Shown: positions 1-8,809, numbered from the stretch's first letter. The stretch is 64,000 nucleotides of DNA from Desulfomicrobium escambiense DSM 10707 (GCF_000428825.1 NZ_AUAR01000009.1:62001-126000), one strand, 5' to 3'. The notes: a model not told the origin generated them from the sequence alone. Made by a program: numbers and translations.

Positions 1-532
1 TCGGGTCGCGGTCACGCTGGTACTGCTGCACGGCATCGAGCACCGTCTGCTTGGTGAGCTTGTTCTTGAGTTCGAAGGTGGCGATGGGCAGGCCGTTGAC
101 GAACACGGCCATGTCGAGGGAGAGCGCAGTCTCATTGCGGCTGTAGCGGAGCTGGCGGGTGACGCTGAAGACGTTGGCCGCGAACCGCTCGGCCGCCTTC
201 ACGTTGCCTGGCGTCGGCGTGCCGTAGAAAAGGTCCACATGGGCCGGGCCGTGCTTGATGCCGCCGCGTAGCACGTCTACCACGCCGCGCTTGGCGATCT
301 CGCCCTGCAGGCGGTGCAGGAACTGGGTGCGCTTGGGGCCTTCCTCGTCGATGCCAAGAGCCTCATAGGTGTCGGGCTGGGTGGCGGAGAGGAATTGCAG
401 CAGCTTGGCCCGGTCGACGGCGTGTTCCCGGTCGTAGTCCTGCGGGTCGCCCTGAACGTATCCGGCCTCCTCCACGAGGGACGCGACGATGATGGACTCC
501 AGGCCCTTTTCGCTGGTGTCGGTCGGTTTCAT
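1..532 (-). CDS. hsdR: Type I restriction endonuclease subunit R (N-terminal part, cut by window edge)
   Basis: About 177 residues are visible and the gene runs off the window. It matches the N-terminal nuclease domain of HsdR, the subunit that translocates and cuts unmethylated DNA. The nuclease core is seen as LDMAVFVNGLPIATFELKN, the D...ExK part of a PD-(D/E)XK site, at about residues 138-157. The helicase motor would lie outside the window. The ATG overlaps the stop of the upstream DUF1016 gene as ATGA, so the two are translationally coupled. It is the last visible gene of the 5331-to-1 restriction-modification operon. Confidence 0.9.
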   Translation of the reverse strand, partial: MKPTDTSEKGLESIIVASLVEEAGYVQGDPQDYDREHAVDRAKLLQFLSATQPDTYEALGIDEEGPKRTQFLHRLQGEIAKRGVVDVLRGGIKHGPAHVDLFYGTPTPGNVKAAERFAANVFSVTRQLRYSRNETALSLDMAVFVNGLPIATFELKNKLTKQTVLDAVQQYQRDRDP

Positions 533-1572
533 AGATCCTCCAGCAAATGGGCGATGTCCTTCGGCGACGGCAGTTGACCTTTCAGCGCCTTGGGCAGGGT
601 CTTGGTGATTTCATAAGTGGCCACGCCGATGGGCTTGCGGGCGTCGTGCAGGGCGTATTCCACAATCGTGCGGCTCTTCTCCTTACACAGGATGATGCCG
701 ATGGAGGGGTTCTCGTCCTCCTGGCGGACCTGCCGGTCCAGAGCCGCCAGATAAAACTGCATCTTGCCGACGAACTCCGGCAGGAACTCGCCGACTTTCA
801 ATTCAATGGCGACAAGGCAGCGCAGACGGCGGTGAAACAACAAGAGGTCGATGAAAAACTCTTTGCCGTCCACCTCCAGCCGGTATTGGCTGCCCATGAA
901 GGCGAACATGCCGCCCATGGCCCGGAGGAAATCCTCGATCCGGGCGATGAGCGCCCGCTCCAGCTCCCGCTCGCTGTGCTCCTCGCCCAGCTCCAGAAAA
1001 TCGAAGGTGTATTCGTCCTTCACCGCCAGCTTGGCCTGGGCGCGAAGTTCCGGTGTGAGCGCCTGGTCGAAGTTGGTCTGGCCGAGCAGGGATTTTTCGT
1101 AGCTCTGGTTGTCGATCTGATGGATGAGCACGTTCTTGGACCAGCCGAACTTGCGGGTCATGCGCAGATAGAATTCCCGCTCCAGCGGGTCCTTGCAGCG
1201 CTCCAGGATGGCCAGGTTGTGGCTCCAGCCGATTTCTCGCACCAGTGGTGCGAGTTTTTCGAGTCCGTTGTACGCCTCGAAAAAAGCCTTCATCCGCCAG
1301 AGGTTGGAAGCCGAAAAGCCCCCCACGCCGGGAAACTCCGTCCGCAGATCGGCGGCGAGCTGTTCCACCACCGCCTTGCCCCAGCCTTCAACATCCTGCC
1401 GCTCCACGATCATCCGCCCGATGTCCCAGTACAGACCGACCAACTCCTTGTTGACCGCCTTGAGGGCTTCATACTGGGCGGAGCGGATGCGCTCCTTAAT
1501 CTCGGACAGCAGGCGCGGGTAGTCCTGCGGTTTGCCGAGGCTGTTTTTTGGGGTTTTGTCAGTCGGTTTCAT
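529..1572 (-). CDS. DUF1016 / YhcG-type PD-(D/E)XK nuclease family protein
   Basis: This 347-residue protein has the DUF1016 layout: an N-terminal helical part (PRLLSEIKERIRSAQYEALK, then YWDIGRMI) and a C-terminal nuclease-like part with FFIDLLLFHRRLRCLVAIEL followed by K. That last segment supplies the D...ExK residues of a PD-(D/E)XK fold. Members of this family are often found inside restriction-modification loci, but their exact role is not settled. I chose the ATG at 1572, which overlaps the end of hsdS by 14 bases; a start at 1590 is also open. It sits between hsdS and hsdR, so it is probably co-expressed as an accessory nuclease or a DNA-binding partner. Confidence 0.88.
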   Translation of the reverse strand: MKPTDKTPKNSLGKPQDYPRLLSEIKERIRSAQYEALKAVNKELVGLYWDIGRMIVERQDVEGWGKAVVEQLAADLRTEFPGVGGFSASNLWRMKAFFEAYNGLEKLAPLVREIGWSHNLAILERCKDPLEREFYLRMTRKFGWSKNVLIHQIDNQSYEKSLLGQTNFDQALTPELRAQAKLAVKDEYTFDFLELGEEHSERELERALIARIEDFLRAMGGMFAFMGSQYRLEVDGKEFFIDLLLFHRRLRCLVAIELKVGEFLPEFVGKMQFYLAALDRQVRQEDENPSIGIILCKEKSRTIVEYALHDARKPIGVATYEITKTLPKALKGQLPSPKDIAHLLEDL

Positions 1573-2974
1573 CCATCTCCCCCTCGTCATCGATCACGTC
1601 ATCGGCATCGGCGGTGTCCTCTTCCAGCGCCAGCAGCTCTTCATCGGCAACCTCCGGCACCTCGATTCCGCGCACATCCACCTGACCGGTGACCACATCG
1701 GAAATCAGCCGGGTACGGTATTCGCGCATCAGCTCGATCTCGCGTTGGGCGCGGGTGATTGCTTGGTCGATCTCGGCCGATTTTTCCTGGATGTGTTCGA
1801 GAATCTCCCGCTGCTCTTTGATTGGCGGCAAACCGATTGGATAGTTTTTCACAAAATCCGATGGAATCCTCTGCTGGCCAGCCGCGCCGGTCATGTATTG
1901 CTCGCCCAGCAACAAGAACTGTTTGGTTGACGTGAGGAACCGAAGGAAAGCGCCGTCAATGGCCTTTGAAGGACGAAGAACGATCAGTTCGGTAGTGCCA
2001 AAGCCGAAATCAGATTCAAGCCCTTTGAGGTAAGCTCCTTTGCCATTTTCAAAGCAGGGAGTGATTTTCGCGACAACCACATCCCCGCGTCGGAAATAGG
2101 TGAAGCCATTCCAGACTTCGGACAGAGTGCGTTTTTCAGAGCAGTCGATATCCCCATTGACAGAGATGTTCTCCATGGGAAGAAAGACAACCTTTTCTTC
2201 ATCCGCCGGATTCGCTCGTGTCTCAGATTTTGATGGATTGAAGCTGACCACGCGTTTGAGCTTCGTGGCATCCCAATGCTCCGGAATATCTCCGATCCAT
2301 TCCACGCCGCTGGGCTTGAACTTGACCTTGGGATCAAGCCCCCGGGTCACGGCCTGATTGATGACGTTCTGCTTCTGCTCCTTGAGAAGTTCAATGAACC
2401 GCCGCTTGTTGCGGATAAATTTTCGGAACAAACGGTCTTGCGCCTTCAGGAATCGTGCGATGGCTTGCTGCTCTTCCTGCGGAGGGCAGACCACCGGCAT
2501 GCTCAGAAATTTATCGGGATAGAGCCTGAGCCGGGAAGAGCGAATGCCCGTTGACCGGCAAATGTATTCCGACCGATATCCTTCAATCCGCAACAGACTG
2601 TCGAGATAGTAGTAGTCGTAATCCTGGTTGCTTCTTGGCCGGTAAACGCCATAGGCGGGACTCACAATTCCAGCATGGTTCGAGACGCCCAATGCAGACA
2701 TCCAGGCCCACATCGTATTGATGATCAGGTCTCCGGGTTGGCAACGTTTCTGACCGACATTCGACTCGGCCTTGAACATGGTCACGTTCTTCTGGCTGCG
2801 GGGAGTCACTCCGGTGATGTGCGACACCGAGAGCATTTCTTCATCGCCTGTCAGGGAGCGATCATCAATCTCCTTGAAGTAATACTTTGCCCGCTTCTCA
2901 GGCCAATGTGCGGGGATGCTCCCGACCCAGCTCACAACCGCGTCCTTGTATTCTGGATAAGGGGCCAGCTTCAT
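1559..2974 (-). CDS. hsdS: Type I restriction-modification specificity subunit S
   Basis: The 471-residue product has the two-repeat structure of HsdS. The first target-recognition region opens with WVGSIPAHWP and the second with WIGDIPEHWD near the middle. Each is followed by the conserved helical spacer (PPQEEQQAIARFLKAQ in the first, PPIKEQREILEHIQEKSAEI in the second). HsdS chooses the bipartite DNA target for both methylation and cleavage. The acidic C-terminal tail (EEDTADADDVIDDEGEMDE) is not part of the core fold. The ATG overlaps the hsdM stop (TGATG). Both half-domains are intact, so a functional protein is expected. Confidence 0.95.
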   Translation of the reverse strand: MKLAPYPEYKDAVVSWVGSIPAHWPEKRAKYYFKEIDDRSLTGDEEMLSVSHITGVTPRSQKNVTMFKAESNVGQKRCQPGDLIINTMWAWMSALGVSNHAGIVSPAYGVYRPRSNQDYDYYYLDSLLRIEGYRSEYICRSTGIRSSRLRLYPDKFLSMPVVCPPQEEQQAIARFLKAQDRLFRKFIRNKRRFIELLKEQKQNVINQAVTRGLDPKVKFKPSGVEWIGDIPEHWDATKLKRVVSFNPSKSETRANPADEEKVVFLPMENISVNGDIDCSEKRTLSEVWNGFTYFRRGDVVVAKITPCFENGKGAYLKGLESDFGFGTTELIVLRPSKAIDGAFLRFLTSTKQFLLLGEQYMTGAAGQQRIPSDFVKNYPIGLPPIKEQREILEHIQEKSAEIDQAITRAQREIELMREYRTRLISDVVTGQVDVRGIEVPEVADEELLALEEDTADADDVIDDEGEMDETD

Positions 2975-5106
2975 CACTCAGCCTCCCCGACAATCTGTTC
3001 CAGCAGCCCTTCGGTTTCCTGCTCCAGGGCATAGATGTCATCCTTAATCTCATCCAAGGTGCGCATGGGCGCGGGCCGGTAGAAGTGGCGGGTGAAGGAG
3101 ATTTCGTAGCCCGTCAGTGTTTTGCCCGGGTCGATCCAGGCATCCGAGGTGTAGGGCAGCACCTCGCGCCGGAAGAACGCCTCGATGCCGCCGTCTTCCA
3201 GAAGTGGTACCTGCTCGCTGTCGCGCAGGGCGGTATCCGGCTCGTATTCGACCACGCAGTGTTTGCCGCCCACCTCGGCCTCGAACAGGCCGTGGATGGG
3301 ATCGGGCGTGGCCTTGCCCGGCTTGTGGACCTTCTTCAGTACCGGCGCGGCATCTTCGCTGGTGTCGCAGAGGTCGCTCTGCAGCAGCTTCTTGCGCTTG
3401 GCGGTGAGCTTGACACCGTGCTTGTCGGCATCGGTGTCGCAGGTGTCCATGAAGGCATTGAAATCGAGGTGCGGCCCGGCTCCGATGGTCTTCGCCACAC
3501 GACGGGCCAGGTTGGCCAGCGGCTCTTCCCTGGCCTTGGCGCAGGCCCGCTCGAACCGGTCCAGCCGGGCCGGGCTCAGGTCAACGGCAAGGCGCAGCGG
3601 GCGGTCCACCGTCACCTTCCAGTAGCCGAAGGCCTCGTTGGGGAAAATCTTGGATTTCTCGGTTTCAACTGGATTGACCACCAGGTCGCAGATGGCGCGG
3701 ATGTGCTCCTCGGAGAACTCGCAGTTCTTCTTGCCGAGGTTGCGGCGCAGCGGTACGTACCATTCGGTGGCGTCGATGAGTTGGACCTTGCCCCGGCGCG
3801 TATCAGACTTGCGGTTGGTCAGCACCCAGATATAGGTAGCGATGCCGGTGTTGTAGAACATGTTCTCCGGCAGGGCGATGATGGCCTCCAGCCAGTCGTT
3901 TTCGATGATCCAGCGGCGGATGTTGCTCTCGCCCTGACCGGCGTCGCCGGTGAAGAGCGACGAGCCGTTGTGAACCTCGGCGATGCGGCTGCCGAGGCGG
4001 GTGGTGTGCTTCATCTTGGAGAGCTTGTTGACCAGGAACATGAGCTGCCCGTCCGAGGAGCGGGTGATCATCTTGTATTCCGGGTCGCCGCCGTGCTGGG
4101 TGACAAAGCGCGGGTCCTTGATATCACCCTTGCCGCCCAGGCGCTCCAGGTCGGTCTTCCAGCTCTTGCCGTAGGGCGGATTGGAGAGCATGAAATCGAA
4201 TTCCTGCGACGGGAAGGCATCGCTGGAGAGCGTGGAGCCGTACTTCATGTTCTCCGCCTCAGCCCCTTCGCCTTTGAGCAGCAGGTCGGCCTTGGAGATG
4301 GCGTAGGTTTCCGGCTGCACCTCCTGGCCGAACAGATGAATGGAGACATCCTTGCCGTGGCTTTCGGCCAACTCGGCCAAGCGCTCTTCAGCCACTGTCA
4401 GCATGCCGCCGGTGCCGCAGGCTCCGTCATAGACGAGGTAGGTGCCCGATTCAATATCGTCGGCCACCGGCAGGAAGATCAGGTCGGCCATGAGCTTGAC
4501 CACGTCGCGGGGCGTGAAGTGCTCCCCGGCCTCTTCGTTGTTCTCTTCGTTGAAACGGCGGATCAGCTCCTCGAAGATGGTACCCATGGAGTGGTTATCG
4601 AGGGCCGGAAGCAGCTCGTTGCCGTCCACGTCCCGCACCGGCTTGGGGCTGAGATTGACGCGGCCGTCGAGAAACTTCTCGATCAGGTGGCCGAGGATGT
4701 CGGCCTCGATCAACGTGGGGATCTGGTTGCGAAACTTGAACTTGTCGAGGATCTCCTGGACGTTGGGTGAAAAGCCATCCAGATAAGCTTCGAAATCGGC
4801 CTTGAGCTGTTGTTGCTTGGCGCGGTTCTTCAGGTCGCGCAGGGTAAAGGGCGAGACGTTGTAAAAGGCCTCGCCTGCGGCCTGGCAGAGCGCGGCGTGC
4901 TGGTTGGCGATTCCGGCCCCGTCGAGTTGCTTCTTCATGCCGAGCACCTTTTCCTTGCTCGGCTCCAAGAGTGCGTCGAGACGGCGGATGACCGTCATTG
5001 GCAGGATCACGTCGCGGTACTTGCCGCGCACGTAGACATCGCGCAACACGTCGTCGGCGATACCCCAGATAAAATTCACGATGCTGTTGTGGATCACATG
5101 GTTCAT
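2974..5106 (-). CDS. hsdM: Type I restriction-modification methyltransferase subunit M
   Basis: The 710-residue protein is an N6-adenine methyltransferase. An N-terminal helical HsdM_N region (IWGIADDVLRDVYVRGKYRD) is followed by the AdoMet-binding motif DGACGTGG and the catalytic motif NPPYG (SNPPYGKSWK). It forms the M2S methylase with HsdS and the restriction complex with HsdR. At 710 residues it is longer than the roughly 500-residue enterobacterial HsdM because of a C-terminal extension, which is common in this subfamily. The gene follows a small HTH gene with a 9-base gap and is co-oriented with hsdS, DUF1016 and hsdR. Confidence 0.96.
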   Translation of the reverse strand: MNHVIHNSIVNFIWGIADDVLRDVYVRGKYRDVILPMTVIRRLDALLEPSKEKVLGMKKQLDGAGIANQHAALCQAAGEAFYNVSPFTLRDLKNRAKQQQLKADFEAYLDGFSPNVQEILDKFKFRNQIPTLIEADILGHLIEKFLDGRVNLSPKPVRDVDGNELLPALDNHSMGTIFEELIRRFNEENNEEAGEHFTPRDVVKLMADLIFLPVADDIESGTYLVYDGACGTGGMLTVAEERLAELAESHGKDVSIHLFGQEVQPETYAISKADLLLKGEGAEAENMKYGSTLSSDAFPSQEFDFMLSNPPYGKSWKTDLERLGGKGDIKDPRFVTQHGGDPEYKMITRSSDGQLMFLVNKLSKMKHTTRLGSRIAEVHNGSSLFTGDAGQGESNIRRWIIENDWLEAIIALPENMFYNTGIATYIWVLTNRKSDTRRGKVQLIDATEWYVPLRRNLGKKNCEFSEEHIRAICDLVVNPVETEKSKIFPNEAFGYWKVTVDRPLRLAVDLSPARLDRFERACAKAREEPLANLARRVAKTIGAGPHLDFNAFMDTCDTDADKHGVKLTAKRKKLLQSDLCDTSEDAAPVLKKVHKPGKATPDPIHGLFEAEVGGKHCVVEYEPDTALRDSEQVPLLEDGGIEAFFRREVLPYTSDAWIDPGKTLTGYEISFTRHFYRPAPMRTLDEIKDDIYALEQETEGLLEQIVGEAE

Positions 5107-5115
5107 AGCCCGCTA

Positions 5116-5331
5116 TTACTCCTTGCGCTTCTTGTCGGTTTCCGCAGGCTCGGCCGCGCCGCCAGCCTTGACCCACTCGTCCACTTCATCTTTCTTGAAC
5201 TTCCAAAGACGACCCATGCGGTGGGCGGGCATACCATGCTTGTCGATCCACTTGTAAACGGTGTCATTGCTGACCCCGAGGTACTTGCAAATCTCGGTTA
5301 TTGATAACCAGCGGTCTTCCATCTCGTTCAT
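5116..5331 (-). CDS. Excisionase-like helix-turn-helix DNA-binding protein
   Basis: This 71-residue protein has a single MerR/excisionase-type winged helix (HTH_17 pattern): LSITEICKYLGVSNDTVYKW for the HTH, then the basic wing HRMGRLWKFKKDEVDEWV. The charged tail is probably disordered. It is the first gene of the restriction-modification operon, directly downstream of a good sigma-70 promoter. It may therefore be the locus regulator that delays restriction until methylation is established. Similar proteins serve as phage or ICE excisionases, so that role remains possible. Confidence 0.85.
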   Translation of the reverse strand: MNEMEDRWLSITEICKYLGVSNDTVYKWIDKHGMPAHRMGRLWKFKKDEVDEWVKAGGAAEPAETDKKRKE

Positions 5332-5427
5332 TCTCTTGCTCCACGGGCGCTTTGGTTGTTTGCCACGTCCGACAGAGGCGAAACGGGAGAGACTGGACGC
5401 ACCTCTCCCAGGTTAAAAAACTCCTTT

Positions 5428-5457
5428 AATATACAAAGACGCTATGTGCTATGTCAA
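5428..5457 (-). promoter_or_regulatory. Sigma-70 promoter for the restriction-modification operon
   Basis: On the minus strand a perfect -35 box TTGACA (5457-5452) is separated by 18 bases from the -10 box TATATT (5433-5428). It lies about 100 bases before the HTH gene. The transcribed leader contains an inverted repeat, GGGAGAG/CTCTCCC (5385-5409), that could form an attenuator-like hairpin. The direct repeat AACGAT occurs twice just upstream (about 5456-5475). This is the clearest host-type promoter in the window. Confidence 0.7.
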
Positions 5458-5491
5458 ACGATCTTTAACGATTGGAGCCGATTATTTTCTA

Positions 5492-6016
5492 TCACGCTCG
5501 ATGCCAGACGCCGGTGTCAAGCCGGGTGCCGTTATCAATGCATGGCATCCAGTAGGTCCAGGCAGGAATCGAGGTGCGCCCGCACAGCACCGCCACCATC
5601 ACCCGCTGATACATGCTGTGCCCGCCGGGCCGAAATCCTTCCAGCCGGTCGATGGGCGGCAGGTCGCGTTGCGGGGCGGTGAAGGTCACCAGTTCCCCAT
5701 AGATCAGATCCCAGTCGCCGGTCGGGCGGCCGAAGCGCGGCGTGCCGATCTCCTGTTGCCTGCGGGCGTCGGCTAATGGGTCGGCGGTGCCCCGGGCCAG
5801 GATCAGCCCTTCCGGCACCTCAAGCGCCGGGAACCCGGCATGGAGGTGGTAGAGCCTGCCCCAGACCACGGCCGGTTCGGTGCTGCGGGCCTGGGCGCAG
5901 AAACGTTGATGGTTCCAGTAGCCCCGTTTCAGGGTGCCGTAGACGAAGAGCCGGAGGATGGTCTCGGGACTGTCTTCCGGATTTGTGTTCAGCTTCGAGG
6001 ATTCTCCAATGTTCAT
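5492..6016 (-). CDS. Gamma-glutamylcyclotransferase (GGCT / AIG2-like) family protein
   Basis: The 174-residue product has the GGCT/AIG2 fold signature. The N-terminal substrate loop is FVYGTLKRGYWNH (about residues 24-36) and the probable catalytic acid lies in DRLEGF near residue 129. Family enzymes turn gamma-glutamyl amines or peptides into 5-oxoproline, or act on related amide bonds. I chose the ATG at 6016 because it overlaps the upstream amidotransferase stop as ATGA; the long upstream extension of the reading frame lies inside that gene. It is the last gene of the amidoligase operon, which suggests it processes or reverses a gamma-glutamyl type linkage made there. The substrate is unknown. 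Confidence 0.85.
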   Translation of the reverse strand: MNIGESSKLNTNPEDSPETILRLFVYGTLKRGYWNHQRFCAQARSTEPAVVWGRLYHLHAGFPALEVPEGLILARGTADPLADARRQQEIGTPRFGRPTGDWDLIYGELVTFTAPQRDLPPIDRLEGFRPGGHSMYQRVMVAVLCGRTSIPAWTYWMPCIDNGTRLDTGVWHRA

Positions 6017-6810
6017 GCATTCACTCCTTCGGGCAGTGTCCCTTTGCGCTCCTGGGGTATGAAGCGGAATTCGCTGTTTTCGATGGCCCGCACATCCTCG
6101 TGGCGGATGGTGAGCATGGTCATGGGCGGCACCTCTAGCTCGCGCCAACCCTTCTCGTTGTCCACGGCAAAGTCGATAAAGGCGTCGTCCGAGGCGTAGA
6201 GCACCACCCGGTGCTGGCGGTGGATGCGCAGGCAGAGCGGCTTGTTGCCCTTGAGCACGGTGATGGTGCCGGGGGCGAGCCGCGAGGCCAGCACGGCGCT
6301 CATCTGGCCGCGACAAAGGGCAAGCGCCTTCTTCAGGCCCTCCTGGTCGATGGGGCCTTCGGGCGCGAAGCGGTCGGCCAGGCGGAAGATCAGCTCGCTG
6401 TCCACCTCGGCATAGCGCGGCAGCCCGAGACGGCGGAACAGATAATCGGCGTTGTAGAGGGTGCCGTTGTGAGTACCGATGACGATCCCGGCCTGAATGG
6501 GATGGTTGTTGCGATTATTGAACTCGTTGCCCCGGGTGCGCCAGCGGGTGTGGCCCATAAGGATGGTGGTCTCGTTGTCGACCTGCCCAAGCAGCTCCTG
6601 AAACGGCTTCTCGTAGACCAGCTCGTGCGCCCGCATCGGCCGCTTGAAGATGCGGTGGCTGCCGTCGGTCTTGAGCCAGGCCAGACCGGAGGCGTGCGGG
6701 CCGCGCTCCTCGCTGTGCAGCAGCATGCGGATAAAGACCTCGCGCAGGTAATCCCGCTCGTTGGGCCGTCTGTGCTTGCGGCCGAAGATGATGCCTACTT
6801 GTCCGCACAT
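6013..6810 (-). CDS. Class II glutamine amidotransferase (Ntn hydrolase) domain protein
   Basis: The 265-residue protein begins Met-Cys-Gly (MCGQVGIIFG), giving the N-terminal nucleophile Cys2 of GATase II enzymes such as GlmS and PurF. Further hallmarks are RGPHASGLAWL, GHTRWRTRG and THNGTLYNADYL, then DSELIFRLAD. It would hydrolyse glutamine to supply ammonia, or hydrolyse a related amide. No synthase domain is fused, so any acceptor enzyme must be separate; the nearby amidoligase is the obvious candidate. Its start overlaps the upstream gene by 16 bases. I reject the longer reading frame because it would bury the catalytic Cys. Confidence 0.88.
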   Translation of the reverse strand: MCGQVGIIFGRKHRRPNERDYLREVFIRMLLHSEERGPHASGLAWLKTDGSHRIFKRPMRAHELVYEKPFQELLGQVDNETTILMGHTRWRTRGNEFNNRNNHPIQAGIVIGTHNGTLYNADYLFRRLGLPRYAEVDSELIFRLADRFAPEGPIDQEGLKKALALCRGQMSAVLASRLAPGTITVLKGNKPLCLRIHRQHRVVLYASDDAFIDFAVDNEKGWRELEVPPMTMLTIRHEDVRAIENSEFRFIPQERKGTLPEGVNA

Positions 6811-7319
6811 GGAGCCGGGTCCTCCTTGCCGCCGAAGTTCTTGCCGAGCAGCGGTCTCGTTCCTTCGAGAACGAAGGCCGCGTATTCGCGCCGGTGGTCC
6901 GCCAGCCACTCGGCCACCTCCGGGTAGCCCATATCGGCGGTCAGCCGGGTCACCTCCGGGTGGTCGAGCATATTGGTGCGCCCGGAGAGCCGCACCGTCT
7001 CCAGGGCTTCGAGGAAGCGTTCCGGCCAGGGATCGCTGGCCTTGTCGTCGGGCAGAAACTCGATCAGTCCGTGCCGCGCCAGACGGGTGAGAAACTCGGC
7101 GGCCGCAGCGGCGGCATCCTCCGGCAATGGCCGGGTCGGTCCGCCTTCGATGCCGGAGAGCACCTCGGTCATGTAGTCCCTGGGCGCTCGGCTGGCGGTG
7201 AATGGCGTCTGGCCGCGCATCAGCTCGACAATTTCAAGGCAGTCGGCGGCCTGCAGGGTTTCTCCGCTGCCGGGGATCGGTTCGCCGTCCAGCGTGGTGG
7301 AGCGGATCAGAATCTTCAT
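6795..7319 (-). CDS. DUF5049-like protein of the amidoligase cluster
   Basis: This 174-residue protein has no enzymatic motif I recognise. Its C-terminal third (VRLSGRTNMLDHPEVTRL, then MGYPEVAEWLADHRREYAAF) resembles the short DUF5049 domain found in phage and prophage proteins. The N-terminal part (ILIRSTTLDGEPIPGSG) may be a separate small beta domain. It is coupled to its neighbours: 11 bases after the amidoligase stop and overlapping the amidotransferase start by 16. A structural or substrate-presenting role in the pathway is inference. Confidence 0.65.
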   Translation of the reverse strand: MKILIRSTTLDGEPIPGSGETLQAADCLEIVELMRGQTPFTASRAPRDYMTEVLSGIEGGPTRPLPEDAAAAAAEFLTRLARHGLIEFLPDDKASDPWPERFLEALETVRLSGRTNMLDHPEVTRLTADMGYPEVAEWLADHRREYAAFVLEGTRPLLGKNFGGKEDPAPCADK

Positions 7320-7330
7320 TGGGCACCTCC

Positions 7331-8290
7331 TTAAACAGTGAGGCCGGGAACTTGCCCGGCCTCGTTGGTGAGAGTGGTGGTTGTTTCGTCCGGGAGGACG
7401 TCCTCCGGTTTGGGCCGTCCGTTTTTGAAGGCGGCGTCGCCGGGCATGTTGGCCATCAAATGCTTGCGGGCGGTCTTGAACTCGTCGCCGATCAGGCCGA
7501 GGTGGAGCAGGAAGACCCGGAAGTCGTACTTGGCGCTCTGGGGATCGAAATCCCGCTTGCGGCTGGAAGCGGCCCGGCCGTTGAGCGCCTTGGCGGCCAC
7601 CGCGAGGCAGAATTGCAGGTAGGCCTTGATCCGCCCCGCGTGGAGGGTCGCCTCGAACCAGCGGAACTCCACCGTGCCCCGGTACCAGACGTTGTGCAGG
7701 TTGACCCCGTGGTAGCGGCTGTTGTCGTAGTGCTGGGGCTGGCGGTTGTGGTAGCCGTACCAGATGCGGTTGAGCTGGTCCTTGGTGCGGGGGCGATGCT
7801 GTTCGATGCGCTGGATCAGCTCGTCGCTGACCGGCCGGGTGTAGCGATTGAGCCGGTCGCGGCTGATGCCGAGGGCGTGGAGGATCAGCGGCTCCTGCTT
7901 GTAGATGATCTTGGCCAGGTTACCCAGGTGTCTGCCGTCGAAGGGCGCGGCGTCGATATGGATGTGAATGCCGCACTGGCTGTTGATCTTGCCTCCGGCG
8001 CGGCGGATGGCCCGGACCGCCTCCTGCAGTTGCGGGATGTCGTCGTAGCCGAGCACCGGGCTGACCACCTCGGCCCGCAGATGGGCCGGGACGCTGGTCA
8101 GGGATGCGTCCCCCACCACCTTCCAGACGCGGCCTCGCAGGTCCTCGACCTCCCAGGGGTCATAGCTGCTGGGGATGCCGACATGGCGGACCGTGCCGCC
8201 CACCACCGAGTGGATGGCCCAGGCGATCTGCTCCCGGGTGCGTTTTACGGTCTCGATCTCGATCCCGTAGTGGATCTCTTTCAGGTTCAT
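7331..8290 (-). CDS. Amidoligase (Amidoligase_2, COOH-NH2 ligase of glutamine synthetase-like fold)
   Basis: The 319-residue enzyme shows the expected motif series: [10 protein letters not shown] at the N-terminus, [39 protein letters not shown] and [15 protein letters not shown]. The Glu, His and Arg residues in these motifs are those predicted to bind ATP-Mg and the carboxylate. Family members are predicted to form amide or peptide bonds with ATP. I chose the ATG at 8290, preceded by GGAGG seven bases upstream. It is the first gene of a tight operon with DUF5049-like, GATase II and GGCT genes, an association noted by comparative genomics for amidoligases. The natural substrate is unknown. 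Confidence 0.9.
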   Translation of the reverse strand: MNLKEIHYGIEIETVKRTREQIAWAIHSVVGGTVRHVGIPSSYDPWEVEDLRGRVWKVVGDASLTSVPAHLRAEVVSPVLGYDDIPQLQEAVRAIRRAGGKINSQCGIHIHIDAAPFDGRHLGNLAKIIYKQEPLILHALGISRDRLNRYTRPVSDELIQRIEQHRPRTKDQLNRIWYGYHNRQPQHYDNSRYHGVNLHNVWYRGTVEFRWFEATLHAGRIKAYLQFCLAVAAKALNGRAASSRKRDFDPQSAKYDFRVFLLHLGLIGDEFKTARKHLMANMPGDAAFKNGRPKPEDVLPDETTTTLTNEAGQVPGLTV

Positions 8291-8478
8291 GCGTGCCTCC
8301 GTCGTTCGTGGCGCTTCTAAGTCGTTGTCTGGCAAGGCTTTTCAGCCTCCGCTTACACCATGAATGAATGCTTCTTTCCGGACACAAATCAAGTAGAAGA
8401 ACAGCCGAAGCCGACATTTAACACGTTTATTTTCAATGACTTGCGAGTTTGTCCGGATTGGGCGGCGCACAGGCGGCC

Positions 8479-8514
8479 GAAACCCCGGAACGGGCTGGCC
8501 GTATCCGGGGTTTC
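8479..8514 (-). terminator. Strong hairpin after the tail gene cluster
   Basis: A perfect 11-bp inverted repeat, GAAACCCCGGA / TCCGGGGTTTC, with a 14-base loop lies 25 bases past the last tail-operon stop codon. There is no U-tract, so it is not a textbook intrinsic terminator. Position and stability suggest it ends or processes the late transcript. The rest of 8291-8539 holds no gene; its AT-richer part (about 8340-8445) probably carries the promoter of the amidoligase operon. Confidence 0.55.
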
Positions 8515-8539
8515 TGGGTTGGCGGTGGCAGTGAGCCGG

Positions 8540-8797
8540 TCAGCCAGAAGCGGTATCGGAGGTGATCAGGCTGGCGTGCAGCTCGAGGTTGCGCGACTCG
8601 TCGGCCCGCATCCGCGCCAGCAGCGCCGTGAAGGCCTCCGCTTCGTCGGTCGGGAGCTTTGACGCCCGTTCCAGCCGCGCCAGGCGCTGGTGCAGATTCT
8701 CCAGCAGACCCAGGGCGTGGTCGCGGATCAGGCCGTCGCGCTTCTCCTGCGGCGTGGGGATGAACTCGGTCAGGCCGCCTTTGCGTCGAACGATCAT
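8540..8797 (-). CDS. Small hypothetical protein ending the tail operon
   Basis: This 85-residue, largely helical protein (DHALGLLENLHQRLARLERA; ALLARMRADESRNLELHASL) has no recognised domain. A strong AAGGAGG site lies seven bases before its ATG and directly follows the stop of the 1182-residue tail protein. It may be a fibre chaperone or a short coiled-coil component, but this is only position-based. Confidence 0.6.
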   Translation of the reverse strand: MIVRRKGGLTEFIPTPQEKRDGLIRDHALGLLENLHQRLARLERASKLPTDEAEAFTALLARMRADESRNLELHASLITSDTASG

Positions 8798-8809
8798 GGC
8801 CGTGCCTCC

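Noticed and set aside
2887-4770. 627-residue open frame on the plus strand
   Set aside because: It lies fully antisense to hsdM, which has clear methylase motifs; long shadow frames are expected in this GC-rich DNA.
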